Of a DNA stretch of 64,000 nucleotides, positions 50,501 through 58,508 are shown in pieces. Source of the stretch: Nonomuraea harbinensis (GTDB lineage: Bacteria; Actinomycetota; Actinomycetes; Streptosporangiales; Streptosporangiaceae); the NCBI RefSeq assembly GCF_019396385.1, contig NZ_JAHKRN010000037.1, positions 1 to 64,000 on the forward strand, read 5' to 3'. Made by a program: the position numbers and the translations under genes. The first letter of the stretch is position 1. Each line of letters begins with the position of its first letter. Below the pieces are notes generated by a model. It did no database searches, had not been told where the DNA came from, and was given only the letters and a program-made list of their open reading frames with translations.

Positions 50501-51692
50501 GGGGCGCCGTCCAGGTCAGCTGGGCCATGCCGTCGCTGGTGGCGGTCACCCTGAGACCGGTGGGTGCGCCCGGCGTCGCCGCGGGGTCGGGCGTGGGCGG
50601 GGGCCAGGTCACCTCCTTGAACCGCGGCCGGTAGATGCGCACGTCCCGGTAGTGGGCGTCGATGTCGAAGGTGTTCACGTCGTAGGAGATCAGCAGTTTG
50701 CCGGGGGCCGACAGCTCGGGGTGGACCCGGGCGACGTAGACGAATTGGTTGGGGTCCAGCTTCGGCTCGACCGCTTCGAGCAGGTACGTCGGGCCGGTGA
50801 AGGGGCCGGTGGGGGAACCGGCGGCATAGGCCACGATCCGGTTGCTGAAGATCTCGTTGTTCTCCTGGGTGACCAGGACGTACTGGTTGCCCTCCTTGGT
50901 GACCGACATGCCCTCGCCGACGCCGCTGAGCAGCCGCGCCGACGCCGACTCCTGCGCCGACCAGGCCGAGCCCGTCCAGTACTCCCAGGCGCCCGACAGG
51001 TTCCCGGCGGTCACCCGCGCCACATGGGTGAACTTCAGGCTGCCGGAGGACTCACTGCCGTAGATGTAGGTGTGGACGCCGTCCTCCAGGATCGACGACC
51101 CCCAGCCGATCTTCCCCGACACCGGCAGGACCTTGACCGAGGACAGGGTCAGGCCCGGCAGCGCGAAGGTCGCCAGCACGTTGCCGGTCAGGCGGAAGCC
51201 GAGCGGCGTGCCGTCGCCGGTGGCGGTGTAGCTGCCGTAGACGACCTTGAGGGTGTTCCCCTCGACCGTGGCGTCACCCAGCCAGTAGAAGTCCGAGCCG
51301 GAGGAGGGACGTACTAAAGCGGTCGGCGCGCTCGCCGTCCCGCCGTGCAGGGTCGGGCCGAGGTTCGTGCCGTTCTGCACGACCAGCGTGTTGTTGACCA
51401 TGGGGGTGTCGCGCGGACGGGAGTGGTCGGGGTTGACGGTGCCGAGGAAGGTGTCGGAGAACAGCCAGGCGATGCGGCCGTCCGGCAGCGGGACCGTGAC
51501 GGTGGAGTCGCCGCCCGTCCAGTGGCCGCCGGCGTCGCCGTAGCCGGCCCACATGTCGGTGAGCGCGGCCGGGGTCATGGGGGCGGCGGCGCTGGTCCGG
51601 GCCGAGGCCGCCGCCGTCTCCGGTGATTGAACGTGGAGGAGGCCGGCCAGAAGAACCAGCGAAAGGACCGAGCCGGCCCACCTACGAAACAT
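47532..51692 (-). CDS. Large secreted protein: sialidase-like/DUF4185-type N-terminus, nine FnIII repeats, C-terminal prokaryotic phospholipase A2
   Basis: 1386 aa. Signal peptide (about 1-30, VLSLVLLAGLLHVQSPETA). Residues about 35-345: five-bladed-propeller-like region with MWAGYGDAGGHWTGGDSTVT, WLFSDTFLG, VNNTLVVQNG, ILEDGVHTYIYG, typical of DUF4185-like glycosidase-related proteins. Nine fibronectin type III domains follow (each about 90 aa, many with the repeated RRDVTAGET-like segment). The last about 125 residues carry the bacterial PLA2 signature DSDGCS, then DACLRHDFGYRN (catalytic His-Asp) and paired cysteines. An extracellular phospholipase with a long adhesive stalk. ATG at 51692 with GAGGAG upstream. 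Probably outside the enediyne pathway. Confidence 0.82.
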   Translation of the reverse strand: MFRRWAGSVLSLVLLAGLLHVQSPETAAASARTSAAAPMTPAALTDMWAGYGDAGGHWTGGDSTVTVPLPDGRIAWLFSDTFLGTVNPDHSRPRDTPMVNNTLVVQNGTNLGPTLHGGTASAPTALVRPSSGSDFYWLGDATVEGNTLKVVYGSYTATGDGTPLGFRLTGNVLATFALPGLTLSSVKVLPVSGKIGWGSSILEDGVHTYIYGSESSGSLKFTHVARVTAGNLSGAWEYWTGSAWSAQESASARLLSGVGEGMSVTKEGNQYVLVTQENNEIFSNRIVAYAAGSPTGPFTGPTYLLEAVEPKLDPNQFVYVARVHPELSAPGKLLISYDVNTFDIDAHYRDVRIYRPRFKEVTWPPPTPDPAATPGAPTGLRVTATSDGMAQLTWTAPPGSDLDYWIYRRDVTAGQTHLTRIGAPADTTSYLNAGLEDGHTYTYQVSAVTVGGVEGPPTPVVSIGGRRTAPAAPTGLRATATDTGDVDLTWTAAESEVRYRVYQRDVTAGETLFTEVPVDDPAATGATLTGLARTHTFEFKVTAVNTVGESPPTNLARVTLTLAPPAAPTGLTAKAESDGAVTLSWTAAARADVYWIHRRDVTAGETGFTKLDAPVEETTTKVEPLLSGNTYEFKVSAGNEAGEGPAGNTVSVTARVAPPAAPAGLKATPLADGTVELSWTPSPGARAYWIDRRDVSAGHTTFTRVDAPVEAPPAKIGSLIDGNTYEFKVVAVGDGGEGAASAVVSAVAKVTPPSAPTGLKAVAGDQSVRLTWTAPTGAEMFWVYARDVTAGAAFARLPYPVQEPALTVEPLVNSHVYEFKVSGISQAGEGPAGAVVRATPAPQPPPKVTGLTAAAQAGGTVKLAWTAIPDVYYWVYRRDVTAGESAYTKFGYPAVTASAELGPFTAGHVYDFKVAATDAVGDGPDSDPVRVTVPGTASAARGTAKAGPAILSAHADDPEARPEAAAVAEPAVPAGERTVLAAPAAPKSLRVTGTGDGYVDLAWSPGAASQVVFYWVQFRSKGNSTWYTFGYPTTALSARLTTPLWNDFLYDFRVVAENADGMSGPSNVVTTGPKSVRPTAPKNLRASGGYGYVHLSWDPSDTPYAYYWVHFKSASSSTWYYFAYPTIGTSVRLTYPLWTGYSYDFRVVAVNRWGASEPGNTVRSGPTHVYPYPPDNPRVSSAIGSIKIDWNPSPTPGVMYRVYWRPVFPYYGSWTRSKYPTTKTSMTLKWVAPIRYEIKVAAVNPAGERDSVVRTAMLLMPKRQMYNQLMAFGAGGRAWWYDSTFSRGYYASYTFDWDSDGCSMAPDKPYVGLQRVDFKDACLRHDFGYRNAKKMGFWGYGAKTHTDLLFLQDLYHACDSQLDRQYQALCGHLAVIYYEAVKKYGD

Positions 51693-51764
51693 GACGACTC
51701 CTCGGAGCACGCGACATCGCTCGAAGGCTAGATCGACAAGATCCCGGCGGGAACGGGCGGCATG

Positions 51765-51802
51765 ACTCAATCTGGCGCCGCGACCGGGGTCGGTCATTGA
51801 GT
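51765..51802. promoter_or_regulatory. Inverted repeat ACTCAAT-N24-ATTGAGT in divergent region
   Basis: Perfect 7-bp arms (51765-51771, 51796-51802) in the 201-bp gap between the secreted phospholipase protein and the LuxR-type regulator. A candidate operator for the large regulator; no evidence beyond symmetry and place. Confidence 0.3.
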
Positions 51803-51893
51803 ACGACGACTCAGCCGGATATCCGCTGACCTCGGGCTTCTTTACAGATCTGGGCTACTAGATCAATGACGTCCCCGTTGGTATGTTGCGCGT

Positions 51894-54800
51894 GTGCTGC
51901 ATGGTCGTGCCGTCGAGCTGTCAGCCGTCGACCGTCTGCTGACCGGTGCCAGGGCCGGCGCGAGCGCCGCGCTGGTCGTCCGCGGCGAGGTGGGCATCGG
52001 CAAGACCGCTCTGCTCGACCACGCGGCCGCCTCGGCCGCCGTGACGGGGTTGCGGGTGCTGCGCTGCGCGGGCACCGAGTCCGAAGCCGGGCTGCCCTTC
52101 GCGGCGCTGCACCTCCTGCTCCGGCCGTGCCTGCCCCTGATCGGCCGCCTGCCGGGACCTCAGGCGGCGGCGCTGGGCGCCGCGTTCGGCCTGACGGCCG
52201 GGCCGGCGGGCGGGCCCGGCCAGGGCCGGTTCCTGGCCGGGATGGCGGTGCTCACCATGCTGGCGGAGTCGGCGCGGGAGACGCCGCTGCTGTGCGTGGT
52301 GGATGACGTGCAGTGGCTCGACCGGCCGTCGGCCGACGCCCTGCTGTTCGCCGCGCGACGGCTGGGCGCCGAGGGCATCGTCCTGATCTTCGCCTCCGAG
52401 GACGATTCCGCTCTGGACATCCTCCCGGAGCTGCGCCTGCGCGGGCTCGACGGGCCCGCCGCCGCCGCTCTCGCGGAGTCCGTGACCGGACGCCGGCCGG
52501 TGCCCTCCGTCCTGGACCGCCTGCTCACCGAGTCCGGCGGCAACCCGCTCGCCTTCGTCCAGCTCTCGTCGGCGCTCACGCCCGACCAGCAGGACGGCGC
52601 CCTGACCGCCCTCCCCCTGGCGATCAGCGGATCTCCGGAGGCCGGATGGGGACCTGCCGCGCCGCCGGCAGTCAGCAGATCTCCCGAGGCCGGATGGGGA
52701 CCCGCCGCCCCGCCGGCGGTCAGCGGGGCCCTGGAGGCAGGACTCGTTTCGGGCAGTGGGGCGATGAACGGCGGGAGCCGGGCGGAGCGGGTCTTCCGCG
52801 CGCGGATCGGGCGCCTGCCGGTGCCCACGCGGGCGCTGCTCCTGGTGGCCGCCGCGGACGACACGGGCCTGTTGCGGGTGGCCCTGACGGCCGCCGCCGC
52901 CGCGTTCGGCTCGGCGTCCGGGGACCTCGGCCCGGCGGTGGAGGCTTCTCTCGTACGGGTGTCGGGCACGTCGATCGTCTTCCGCCATCCCCTCATCCGG
53001 ATGGCGGCCTATCAGCGGGCTTCGGCGGCGGATCGGATGGCGGCGCACCGGGCCCTCGCGGGAGCCCTGCGAGGCACCGCACACGCCGATCGCCGCGCCT
53101 GGCACCGCGCCGCCGCCTCGACCGGGCCGGACGAGAAGACGGCGCGGGCGCTGGAGACAACGGCCCGGCGTGCCGCGGAGCGCCGCGCCCACGCGACAGC
53201 CGCGGCGGCCTACGAACGGGCCGCCGAGCTGAGCCCCGCCCGCGAGGCCGCCTCCGCCCGCCTCGCCGCCGCCGCCCGCGCCGCCTTCGACGCCGGCCAC
53301 CTCACCCAGGCGGCCCGCCTCGCCGACCGCGCCCACTACCTCCGCCCCGACCAGCCCTTCGACTCCCACCACCCCAACCAGCAGCCCACTCCGTACGCAC
53401 CCGCAGACGACATCCCAGAACGCCCGAGCACCACGGCCACGACCATCGACGCCATCCCAGAACGCCCGAACACCGCAGGCACGACCGTTGACGACATCCC
53501 GGAACGTCCGAACACCGTAGACACGGCTGTTGGCGGCATCCCTGGACGCCTGAGCAGCGCGGACGCGAACGTTGACGGAGTCCCCGAAGGCCCGAGCAGC
53601 GCAGGCACGAGCGCCGAGCGCATCCCCGAACGCCTGAGCGCTGCGCATGCGTCGCTCGGCGGGGGTGTGGCGTGTCGGGGGCGTACGGGAGGGGGTGAGC
53701 GCGACGGGGTGACGGAGAGGGGGGCGGTGGCGCGGTTGCGGGCGGCGGTGGCGTTCGAGCAGGGGTTTCCCGGGCTGGCGAGCCGCATCCTGGTGGCGGG
53801 CGCCGCGAGGTGCGCGCCCGCGACGGCCTCGCTGATGCTGGCGGAGGCCGTACGGGCCGCTTGGCACGCGGGTGACACCGACCTGGCCGGCGAGATCGCG
53901 CGCAGGCTGGACGGACTCTCTCCCGGCACCACTCCCCTGGCGGGCGCCATGACCGCGCTCACGGATCTCATCCGCGGCGTGTCGGTCACGGGCATGCCCC
54001 GGATCACGGAGCTGATCGATCAGGCCCGCCGCGCCCCGCTGCCCGACGACCCTCGCGCTCTCCTGCTCGCCTCCGCCGGCTTGGCCACCGCAGACCATCG
54101 CGCGTCCTACGAGCTGGCCGACGCCCTCGTCACGGCCTGCCGTACCACCGGAAGGATCGGCTCGCTGCCGGGCGCGCTCCTCGTACGGGCCAGGGCGCAG
54201 ACCTTCCTCGGCCACCATCGCCAGGCGGAGGCCACCGCCGTGGAAGCGCTCCGCCTGGCCCACGCCGGCGGCCAGCGCCACACGGCCGCCCACCTCGCCC
54301 GCCTGCTCTCCTGGCTGGCCGCCGTCTCCGGCGGTGACGCGGGGCGGCACGGCGCGTACGCGGAGGACCCGGCCGCGCACGACGACGCGGTGAGCGCCGC
54401 CGTGGCGAACTGGGCCCGCGGCCTGAACGACCTCACCTCCGGCCGCTACGCCTCGGCCCTGGACCGGCTGACCGGCGGCTGGTCGGGCAGCTCGCTCATC
54501 GCCGCCTACCTCTCGGCCCCCGACCAGGTCGAGGCCGCGGTGCGCTGCGCCCAGCCGGAGAGGGCCCGCGCGACGTTCCACCGCTTCGACGCCTGGGCCG
54601 CCCAGACCGGCCGGCCCACCCCCGAAGCGCTCGCCCACCGCTGCCGGGCGCTCCTCATGCCTCCGGGCTCCCCGGACGACGACCGCCAGGCCTGCTTCGA
54701 AGCCGCCCTGCGCGCTCATCAACGCGACCCGCAACCGTACGAACAGGCCAGGACCGAGCTCGTCTACGGCCAGTGGCTGCGCCGCACCCGCCGCAAGCGC

Positions 54801-55127
54801 GCGGCGCGCGAGTTGCTGGAAGCCTCCAGCGAACGTTTCGACCAGCTCGGGGCCCGTCCTTGGGCCCGCCGCGCCGCCGCCGAACTGCGCGCCACCGGCG
54901 ACCCGCGTCACGGCCGCGCGGCCGGGCACGTCCCCCGGAACCTGCTCACCGCCCAGGAGCGCCAGATCGCCAGGCTCGCCTCGCGCGGCGTCCGCAACCG
55001 CGACATCGCCGCCCAGCTCTTCCTCAGCCCCCGCACGGTCGGCAACCACCTGTACAACGTCTTCCGCAAGCTCGGCATCACCTCCCGCCGCGACCTCGGC
55101 ACCGCTCTCGGCCTCGACACGCCCTGA
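51894..55127 (+). CDS. LuxR-family ATPase regulator (LAL type)
   Basis: 1077 aa. N-terminal AAA/STAND-type ATPase with Walker A VVRGEVGIGKTALLDH and Walker B LLCVVDDVQWLDRPSADALL, a TPR-like helical middle, and a C-terminal LuxR HTH (LTAQERQIARLASRGVRNRD, AAQLFLSPRTVGNHLYNVF). LAL regulators often activate polyketide clusters. Two low-complexity insertions are encoded: a 16-residue duplication (about 244-275) and a 14-residue unit repeated six times (about 505-588, PERP/PERL-rich). GTG at 51894. Whether it controls the enediyne operon cannot be told; it is 5.4 kb from it. Confidence 0.88.
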   Translation: MLHGRAVELSAVDRLLTGARAGASAALVVRGEVGIGKTALLDHAAASAAVTGLRVLRCAGTESEAGLPFAALHLLLRPCLPLIGRLPGPQAAALGAAFGLTAGPAGGPGQGRFLAGMAVLTMLAESARETPLLCVVDDVQWLDRPSADALLFAARRLGAEGIVLIFASEDDSALDILPELRLRGLDGPAAAALAESVTGRRPVPSVLDRLLTESGGNPLAFVQLSSALTPDQQDGALTALPLAISGSPEAGWGPAAPPAVSRSPEAGWGPAAPPAVSGALEAGLVSGSGAMNGGSRAERVFRARIGRLPVPTRALLLVAAADDTGLLRVALTAAAAAFGSASGDLGPAVEASLVRVSGTSIVFRHPLIRMAAYQRASAADRMAAHRALAGALRGTAHADRRAWHRAAASTGPDEKTARALETTARRAAERRAHATAAAAYERAAELSPAREAASARLAAAARAAFDAGHLTQAARLADRAHYLRPDQPFDSHHPNQQPTPYAPADDIPERPSTTATTIDAIPERPNTAGTTVDDIPERPNTVDTAVGGIPGRLSSADANVDGVPEGPSSAGTSAERIPERLSAAHASLGGGVACRGRTGGGERDGVTERGAVARLRAAVAFEQGFPGLASRILVAGAARCAPATASLMLAEAVRAAWHAGDTDLAGEIARRLDGLSPGTTPLAGAMTALTDLIRGVSVTGMPRITELIDQARRAPLPDDPRALLLASAGLATADHRASYELADALVTACRTTGRIGSLPGALLVRARAQTFLGHHRQAEATAVEALRLAHAGGQRHTAAHLARLLSWLAAVSGGDAGRHGAYAEDPAAHDDAVSAAVANWARGLNDLTSGRYASALDRLTGGWSGSSLIAAYLSAPDQVEAAVRCAQPERARATFHRFDAWAAQTGRPTPEALAHRCRALLMPPGSPDDDRQACFEAALRAHQRDPQPYEQARTELVYGQWLRRTRRKRAARELLEASSERFDQLGARPWARRAAAELRATGDPRHGRAAGHVPRNLLTAQERQIARLASRGVRNRDIAAQLFLSPRTVGNHLYNVFRKLGITSRRDLGTALGLDTP
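52623..52718. repeat. 48-bp tandem duplication inside the LuxR-type gene
   Basis: Units 52623-52670 and 52671-52718 encode SGSPEAGWGPAAPPAV-like segments and differ at only a few positions; a degenerate partial third unit follows. The length keeps the reading frame. Confidence 0.8.
53406..53657. repeat. 42-bp tandem repeat, six units, inside the LuxR-type gene
   Basis: Six consecutive 42-bp units encode 14-residue repeats built on D-x-I-P-E-R-P-x(7). Diverged but in register, and frame-preserving, so they form a proline-rich hinge between the ATPase/helical part and the effector part of the regulator. Copy number could vary between strains. Confidence 0.85.
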
Positions 55128-55142
55128 CAGGCGTCGAACACG

Positions 55143-55206
55143 CCGGCGCCCTCGCCGCGCAAGCCGGGTACGCACCGGCGCCCTCGCGGCGCAGGCCGGG
55201 TGCGCG
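55143..55206. repeat. 32-bp imperfect direct repeat between convergent genes
   Basis: 55143-55174 and 55175-55206 match at 28 of 32 positions. They lie in the 119-bp gap between the ends of the LuxR-type gene and the drug pump. Could be a remnant of local duplication or of the 3' end of the gene; no function seen. Confidence 0.6.
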
Positions 55207-55246
55207 CCGAGCGGTCCTCCCGGCCTGATCCGCGTCATCACGGGGC

Positions 55247-56653
55247 CTAGTTCGGCGTGGAGGGGATGGGATTCCCTTGTCTCGACCGGCCGGGCGTCAC
55301 CAGGGCGGCGACGACGACGCCGGCGCCCGCCGCGACGGCGGCCACGGTGAACCCGCCGGCGAAGCCGCTCAGCGTGGTTCCCGCCAGGCTCGCGGCGGCG
55401 ACGCTGGAGACGACCGCGGCGCCGAGTGAGGCGCCGAACTCGTGGAAGGTGCTCACGATGCCGGAGGCGATCCCGGCCTCATGGGGCGCCACCTGGCCGA
55501 GCGCGGTCGCCGAGGCGACGACGAACAGCGCGCCGGTGCCCGCGGCGGCGACGGAGACGCCGACCACGACGACGGCGGGATGCATCGACACGGCCGGTGC
55601 GGCCAGGCCGAGAGCCGCGACCGCCAGTCCGGCGACGGCCGGCGCGCGTCCGCCCCAGCGGCCGATCACGCGGCCGGTCAGGTTGGCCCCGAGCATCGTG
55701 GCCACCGCCACGGGGAGGAACAACAGGCCCGTGTGCAGCGCGCCGTATCCCTGAGCCTGCTGGAAGTAGAAGGTGCCCAGGAAGAACACGGCGATCATCA
55801 GGGCCGTCGCCATCAGGATGAGGAACGCGCCCGCCGCCACGGGCCGCCGCGCGAGCAACCGGACGTCCATCAGGGGCGACCGCGCCCGCCGCTGCCACAC
55901 GACGAACAGGACGTAACCCACCGCGGCGGCCAGGACGAGCCAGCCGGTGAACGACGTGAGCCAGCCCCGCTCGCCGGCGGCGATGAGAGCGTAGATCAGC
56001 GACGCGGTGGAGGCCGTCACCAGGATCGCGCCGAGGACGTCCAGCCGTGACCGTTCGGTTCCCCAGGTCGGCAGCCGCGGCACGAGGGCGGCGAGCACCA
56101 CGGCGATCACCAGCCCGATGGGCACGTTGACGTAGAAGACCCACGACCATCCGGGGCCCGCCGTGAGGAGGCCGCCGACCAGGACGCCGAGTGCGGCTCC
56201 GCCTCCGCCGAGCGCGGACCAGACGCCCAGGGCCTTGTTCCGCTCCTCGCCGTCGAACAGGGCCACCACCAGGGACAGCGCCGAGGGTGACAACAGGGCC
56301 GCGCCGACCCCCTGGGCGATGCGGCCGCCCACGAGCATGGCCGCGGATTCCGCCAGTCCGGTGACCAGCGACGCCGCGGTGAAGAGAAGGAGCCCGGTGA
56401 GCATGACGCGCTTGGCGCCCACCAGGTCCGAGATCCGCCCGCCGAGCAGCATGAGTCCGCCGAAGGTGAGCGTGTAGGCGCTGACGGTCCAGGTCAGCGC
56501 CTCGCGGGTGAGCCCGAGGTCGGTCTCGATGTGGGGCAGGGCGATGGCGACGACGGTGACGTCGAGGATCAGCATGAGCTGCGCCACGCCGAGAAGGCCG
56601 AGAACGCGCCAGCGCGCCGGGTGTGCGCCCGGCTGGGCGATCTGTTGGTTCAT
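55247..56653 (-). CDS. DHA2-type MFS drug efflux pump (14 TM)
   Basis: 468 aa. LMLILDVTVVAIALPHIETD (motif D1), GGRISDLVGAKRVMLTG (motif A), GGRIAQGVGAALLSPSALSL, WSWVFYVNVPIGL. About 14 hydrophobic helices. Proton-driven export of drugs at the cytoplasmic membrane. ATG at 56653. Divergent from a TetR repressor with two TCGTAY-N6-GTACGM palindromes between them, the classical repressor-pump unit; a -10-like TATAGT lies at 56707-56702. Probably a stress-induced pump independent of the cluster, but export of the enediyne is possible. Confidence 0.92.
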   Translation of the reverse strand: MNQQIAQPGAHPARWRVLGLLGVAQLMLILDVTVVAIALPHIETDLGLTREALTWTVSAYTLTFGGLMLLGGRISDLVGAKRVMLTGLLLFTAASLVTGLAESAAMLVGGRIAQGVGAALLSPSALSLVVALFDGEERNKALGVWSALGGGGAALGVLVGGLLTAGPGWSWVFYVNVPIGLVIAVVLAALVPRLPTWGTERSRLDVLGAILVTASTASLIYALIAAGERGWLTSFTGWLVLAAAVGYVLFVVWQRRARSPLMDVRLLARRPVAAGAFLILMATALMIAVFFLGTFYFQQAQGYGALHTGLLFLPVAVATMLGANLTGRVIGRWGGRAPAVAGLAVAALGLAAPAVSMHPAVVVVGVSVAAAGTGALFVVASATALGQVAPHEAGIASGIVSTFHEFGASLGAAVVSSVAAASLAGTTLSGFAGGFTVAAVAAGAGVVVAALVTPGRSRQGNPIPSTPN

Positions 56654-56673
56654 GAGGTCTCCATGGCAAGAAG

Positions 56674-56728
56674 TCGTACTTCCATGTACGAGCTTTGCCC
56701 TGACTATAACTCGTATGTGCGCGTACGC
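56674..56728. promoter_or_regulatory. Two TetR-type operators between pump and repressor
   Basis: O1: TCGTACTTCCATGTACGA (56674-56691), a perfect TCGTAC-N6-GTACGA palindrome. O2: the same pattern with two arm mismatches, TCGTATGTGCGCGTACGC (56711-56728), centre 37 bp away. O1 lies in the pump leader and O2 near the repressor promoter, so both genes would be repressed. Confidence 0.6.
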
Positions 56729-56742
56729 GTTAGAGTGCCGAC

Positions 56743-57336
56743 ATGGCTGAGCCGTCCATACGCCCCAAGCGCCGCGCCGATGCCGAGCGCAGCATCGCCC
56801 GCATCGTGTCCGCGGCCCGCGCCCTGCTGAGCTCCGACCCCAACGCGAAGACGGACGACATCGCGAAGGCGGCGGGCGTGGGGCGGATGACCCTCTACGG
56901 ACACTTCGGCACCCGCGCCGAACTCGTCGAAGCGGCGCTCGTGGACGCGCTGAAGGCCGGTGACGAGACCCTGTCGGCCGTCGACCTGACGGGGAACGCC
57001 CGCGAGGCCATGACCCGCCTGCTGGCGTCGAGCTGGCAGATCGTGGCCGAGTCCGCGGCCCTGCTCGCCGCGGCCGAGGAGGTCCTCCCCGCGGGACGGA
57101 TCAGGGAACTGCACGAGAGACCGGTCCGGCGCATGACCGAGCTCGTCAGCCGCGGCCAGGACCAGGGCGTCTTCCGCGCCGACCTGCCCACCACATGGCT
57201 GGTCAGCGTCGTCCAGTACATTCTGCACGGGGCGGCGACCGAGATACGGGCGGGACGCCTCGCCCCTCACGACGCCGCGGAAGTGGTGACGAAATCCGTG
57301 GAGTCGGTGCTGACCGGCCAGGCCGTCAAGAGATAA
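56743..57336 (+). CDS. TetR-family repressor 2
   Basis: 197 aa. HTH: SIARIVSAARALLSSDPNAK, TDDIAKAAGVGRMTLYGHFG, TRAELVEAALVDAL; helical ligand domain behind it. ATG at 56743. Divergent from the DHA2 pump with paired palindromes in between, so the expected role is ligand-relieved repression of pump and self. Confidence 0.92.
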   Translation: MAEPSIRPKRRADAERSIARIVSAARALLSSDPNAKTDDIAKAAGVGRMTLYGHFGTRAELVEAALVDALKAGDETLSAVDLTGNAREAMTRLLASSWQIVAESAALLAAAEEVLPAGRIRELHERPVRRMTELVSRGQDQGVFRADLPTTWLVSVVQYILHGAATEIRAGRLAPHDAAEVVTKSVESVLTGQAVKR

Positions 57337-57432
57337 ATGCGACCAGGAAAATAAAGAAAGAAAACAGCAGGTCGAAGGCCGGATCCCCGTCATTCACGAG
57401 AATCTCGTCCGTTCTATTCGTGACCTATATCA

Positions 57433-57463
57433 TTGCATTTATCGCCTCAAATGCTCCTATAAT
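57433..57463 (+). promoter_or_regulatory. Promoter of the SDR gene
   Basis: Perfect -10 TATAAT (57458-57463) with TTGCAT (57433-57438) 19 bp upstream, in a strongly AT-rich 170-bp gap. The start would be near 57470, about 38 nt before the ATG at 57508. Confidence 0.5.
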
Positions 57464-57507
57464 CGGAGACAAAGGCTGGATTCGATGAACAGCGCATGGA
57501 GAACGGC

Positions 57508-58407
57508 ATGATGATTTCACCCGGCCCGTACGACGAGTTCGATCTGACGGGACACGCGTGCGTCGTCACCGGGGCCGCGCAGGGCATCGGCGCCGCCGAG
57601 GCGCGGCTGCTCGCGCGGCGCGGTGCGGCGGTGCTGTGCGCGGACCTGGCGGACACCGGGCCGCTGGTGGAGGAGATCCGCGACGAGGGCGGCATCGCCC
57701 TCTCCTGGCAGGGGGACCTCACCGAGCGGGGAGCGGCCGAGGACGTCCTGGCCGCCGCGGAGGGTTCCGGGCGGCCGGTCTCGGTTCTGGTCAACAACGC
57801 CGGCATCGTCCGTGACCGGATGGTCTTCAACCTGGACGACGCCGACTGGGACGCGGTGCTCGCGGTGAACCTGACCGCGCCCTTCCGGCTGTGCCGTGCC
57901 CTGGCCCGGCACTGGCGCGGGCAGCCGCGGCGCGCGGGACGGCGGATCATCAACACGAGCAGCGAGTCGGGGCTCTACGGCAACGCCGGGCAGAGCAACT
58001 ACGCGGCGGCCAAGGCCGGTCTCGCCACGCTGACCTTGACCCTCGCCGCCGAGCTCTCCCGCTACGGGGTCCGCGTCAACGCGATCGCCCCCAGGGCACG
58101 CACCCCGATGAGCGAGGCCGCGTTCGGCACGCTGCCCGGCGGCGCCCTGCCGCCCGACCGCGTCGCGGCCCTGGTCGCCTGGCTCGCCGGCCCGTCCGGT
58201 GAGGACGTCACCGGGCAGGTCTTCGTCGTCGCCGGGGACACCGTGCGGCGGATGCGCACCTGGTCGCCGGTGCGCGCGGCCCGGCAGCCGGAGGAGTGGT
58301 CGCCGGAGACGAGCAAGCGCTTCCTGGCGGAGCTCTTCGACGGGGACGCCACACGTCACGAGCCCGCTCCGATCAGCGCCCTGTTCACCGGCGAAGCCAC
58401 CGGGTAG
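57508..58407 (+). CDS. Short-chain dehydrogenase/reductase
   Basis: 299 aa classical SDR: VVTGAAQGIGAAEARLLARR (TGxxxGIG), VNNAGIVRD (NNAG), INTSSESGLYG (Ser) and SNYAAAKAGLA (YxxxK). Substrate unknown; resembles acyl or hydroxysteroid dehydrogenases with an extra C-terminal tail of about 50 residues. ATG at 57508 has GGAG six bases upstream, which is itself inside the longer frame starting at 57496. Stands alone, ending 100 bp before a convergent operon at a strong hairpin. Confidence 0.9.
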   Translation: MMISPGPYDEFDLTGHACVVTGAAQGIGAAEARLLARRGAAVLCADLADTGPLVEEIRDEGGIALSWQGDLTERGAAEDVLAAAEGSGRPVSVLVNNAGIVRDRMVFNLDDADWDAVLAVNLTAPFRLCRALARHWRGQPRRAGRRIINTSSESGLYGNAGQSNYAAAKAGLATLTLTLAAELSRYGVRVNAIAPRARTPMSEAAFGTLPGGALPPDRVAALVAWLAGPSGEDVTGQVFVVAGDTVRRMRTWSPVRAARQPEEWSPETSKRFLAELFDGDATRHEPAPISALFTGEATG

Positions 58408-58411
58408 CGCA

Positions 58412-58479
58412 CCGGCGGGCCGGCCGCCAGGGTCGGCGGGGGTGCGGCGGAACCGAGCCCGCCGCACCAGGCCCGCCGG
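58412..58479. terminator. Large nested hairpin between convergent genes (bidirectional terminator)
   Basis: Outer arms CCGGCGGGCC (58412-58421) and GGCCCGCCGG (58470-58479) and inner arms GGTGCGGCGG (58441-58450) and CCGCCGCACC (58459-58468) pair perfectly. Placed between the SDR stop (58407) and the ABC ATPase stop (58509), it can serve both strands; no U-run is needed for many actinobacterial terminators. Confidence 0.65.
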
Positions 58480-58508
58480 CACGGAGGGGCCGGGACGGAC
58501 GTACGTGC

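Noticed and set aside
47577..51317. Long plus-strand open frame opposite the FnIII/phospholipase gene
   Set aside because: Arg/Gly/Val-rich nonsense composition; the minus strand has a signal peptide, FnIII repeats and a PLA2 motif.
53406..53657. CRISPR-like array
   Set aside because: Six 42-bp units are contiguous without unique spacers and lie in frame inside a coding sequence.
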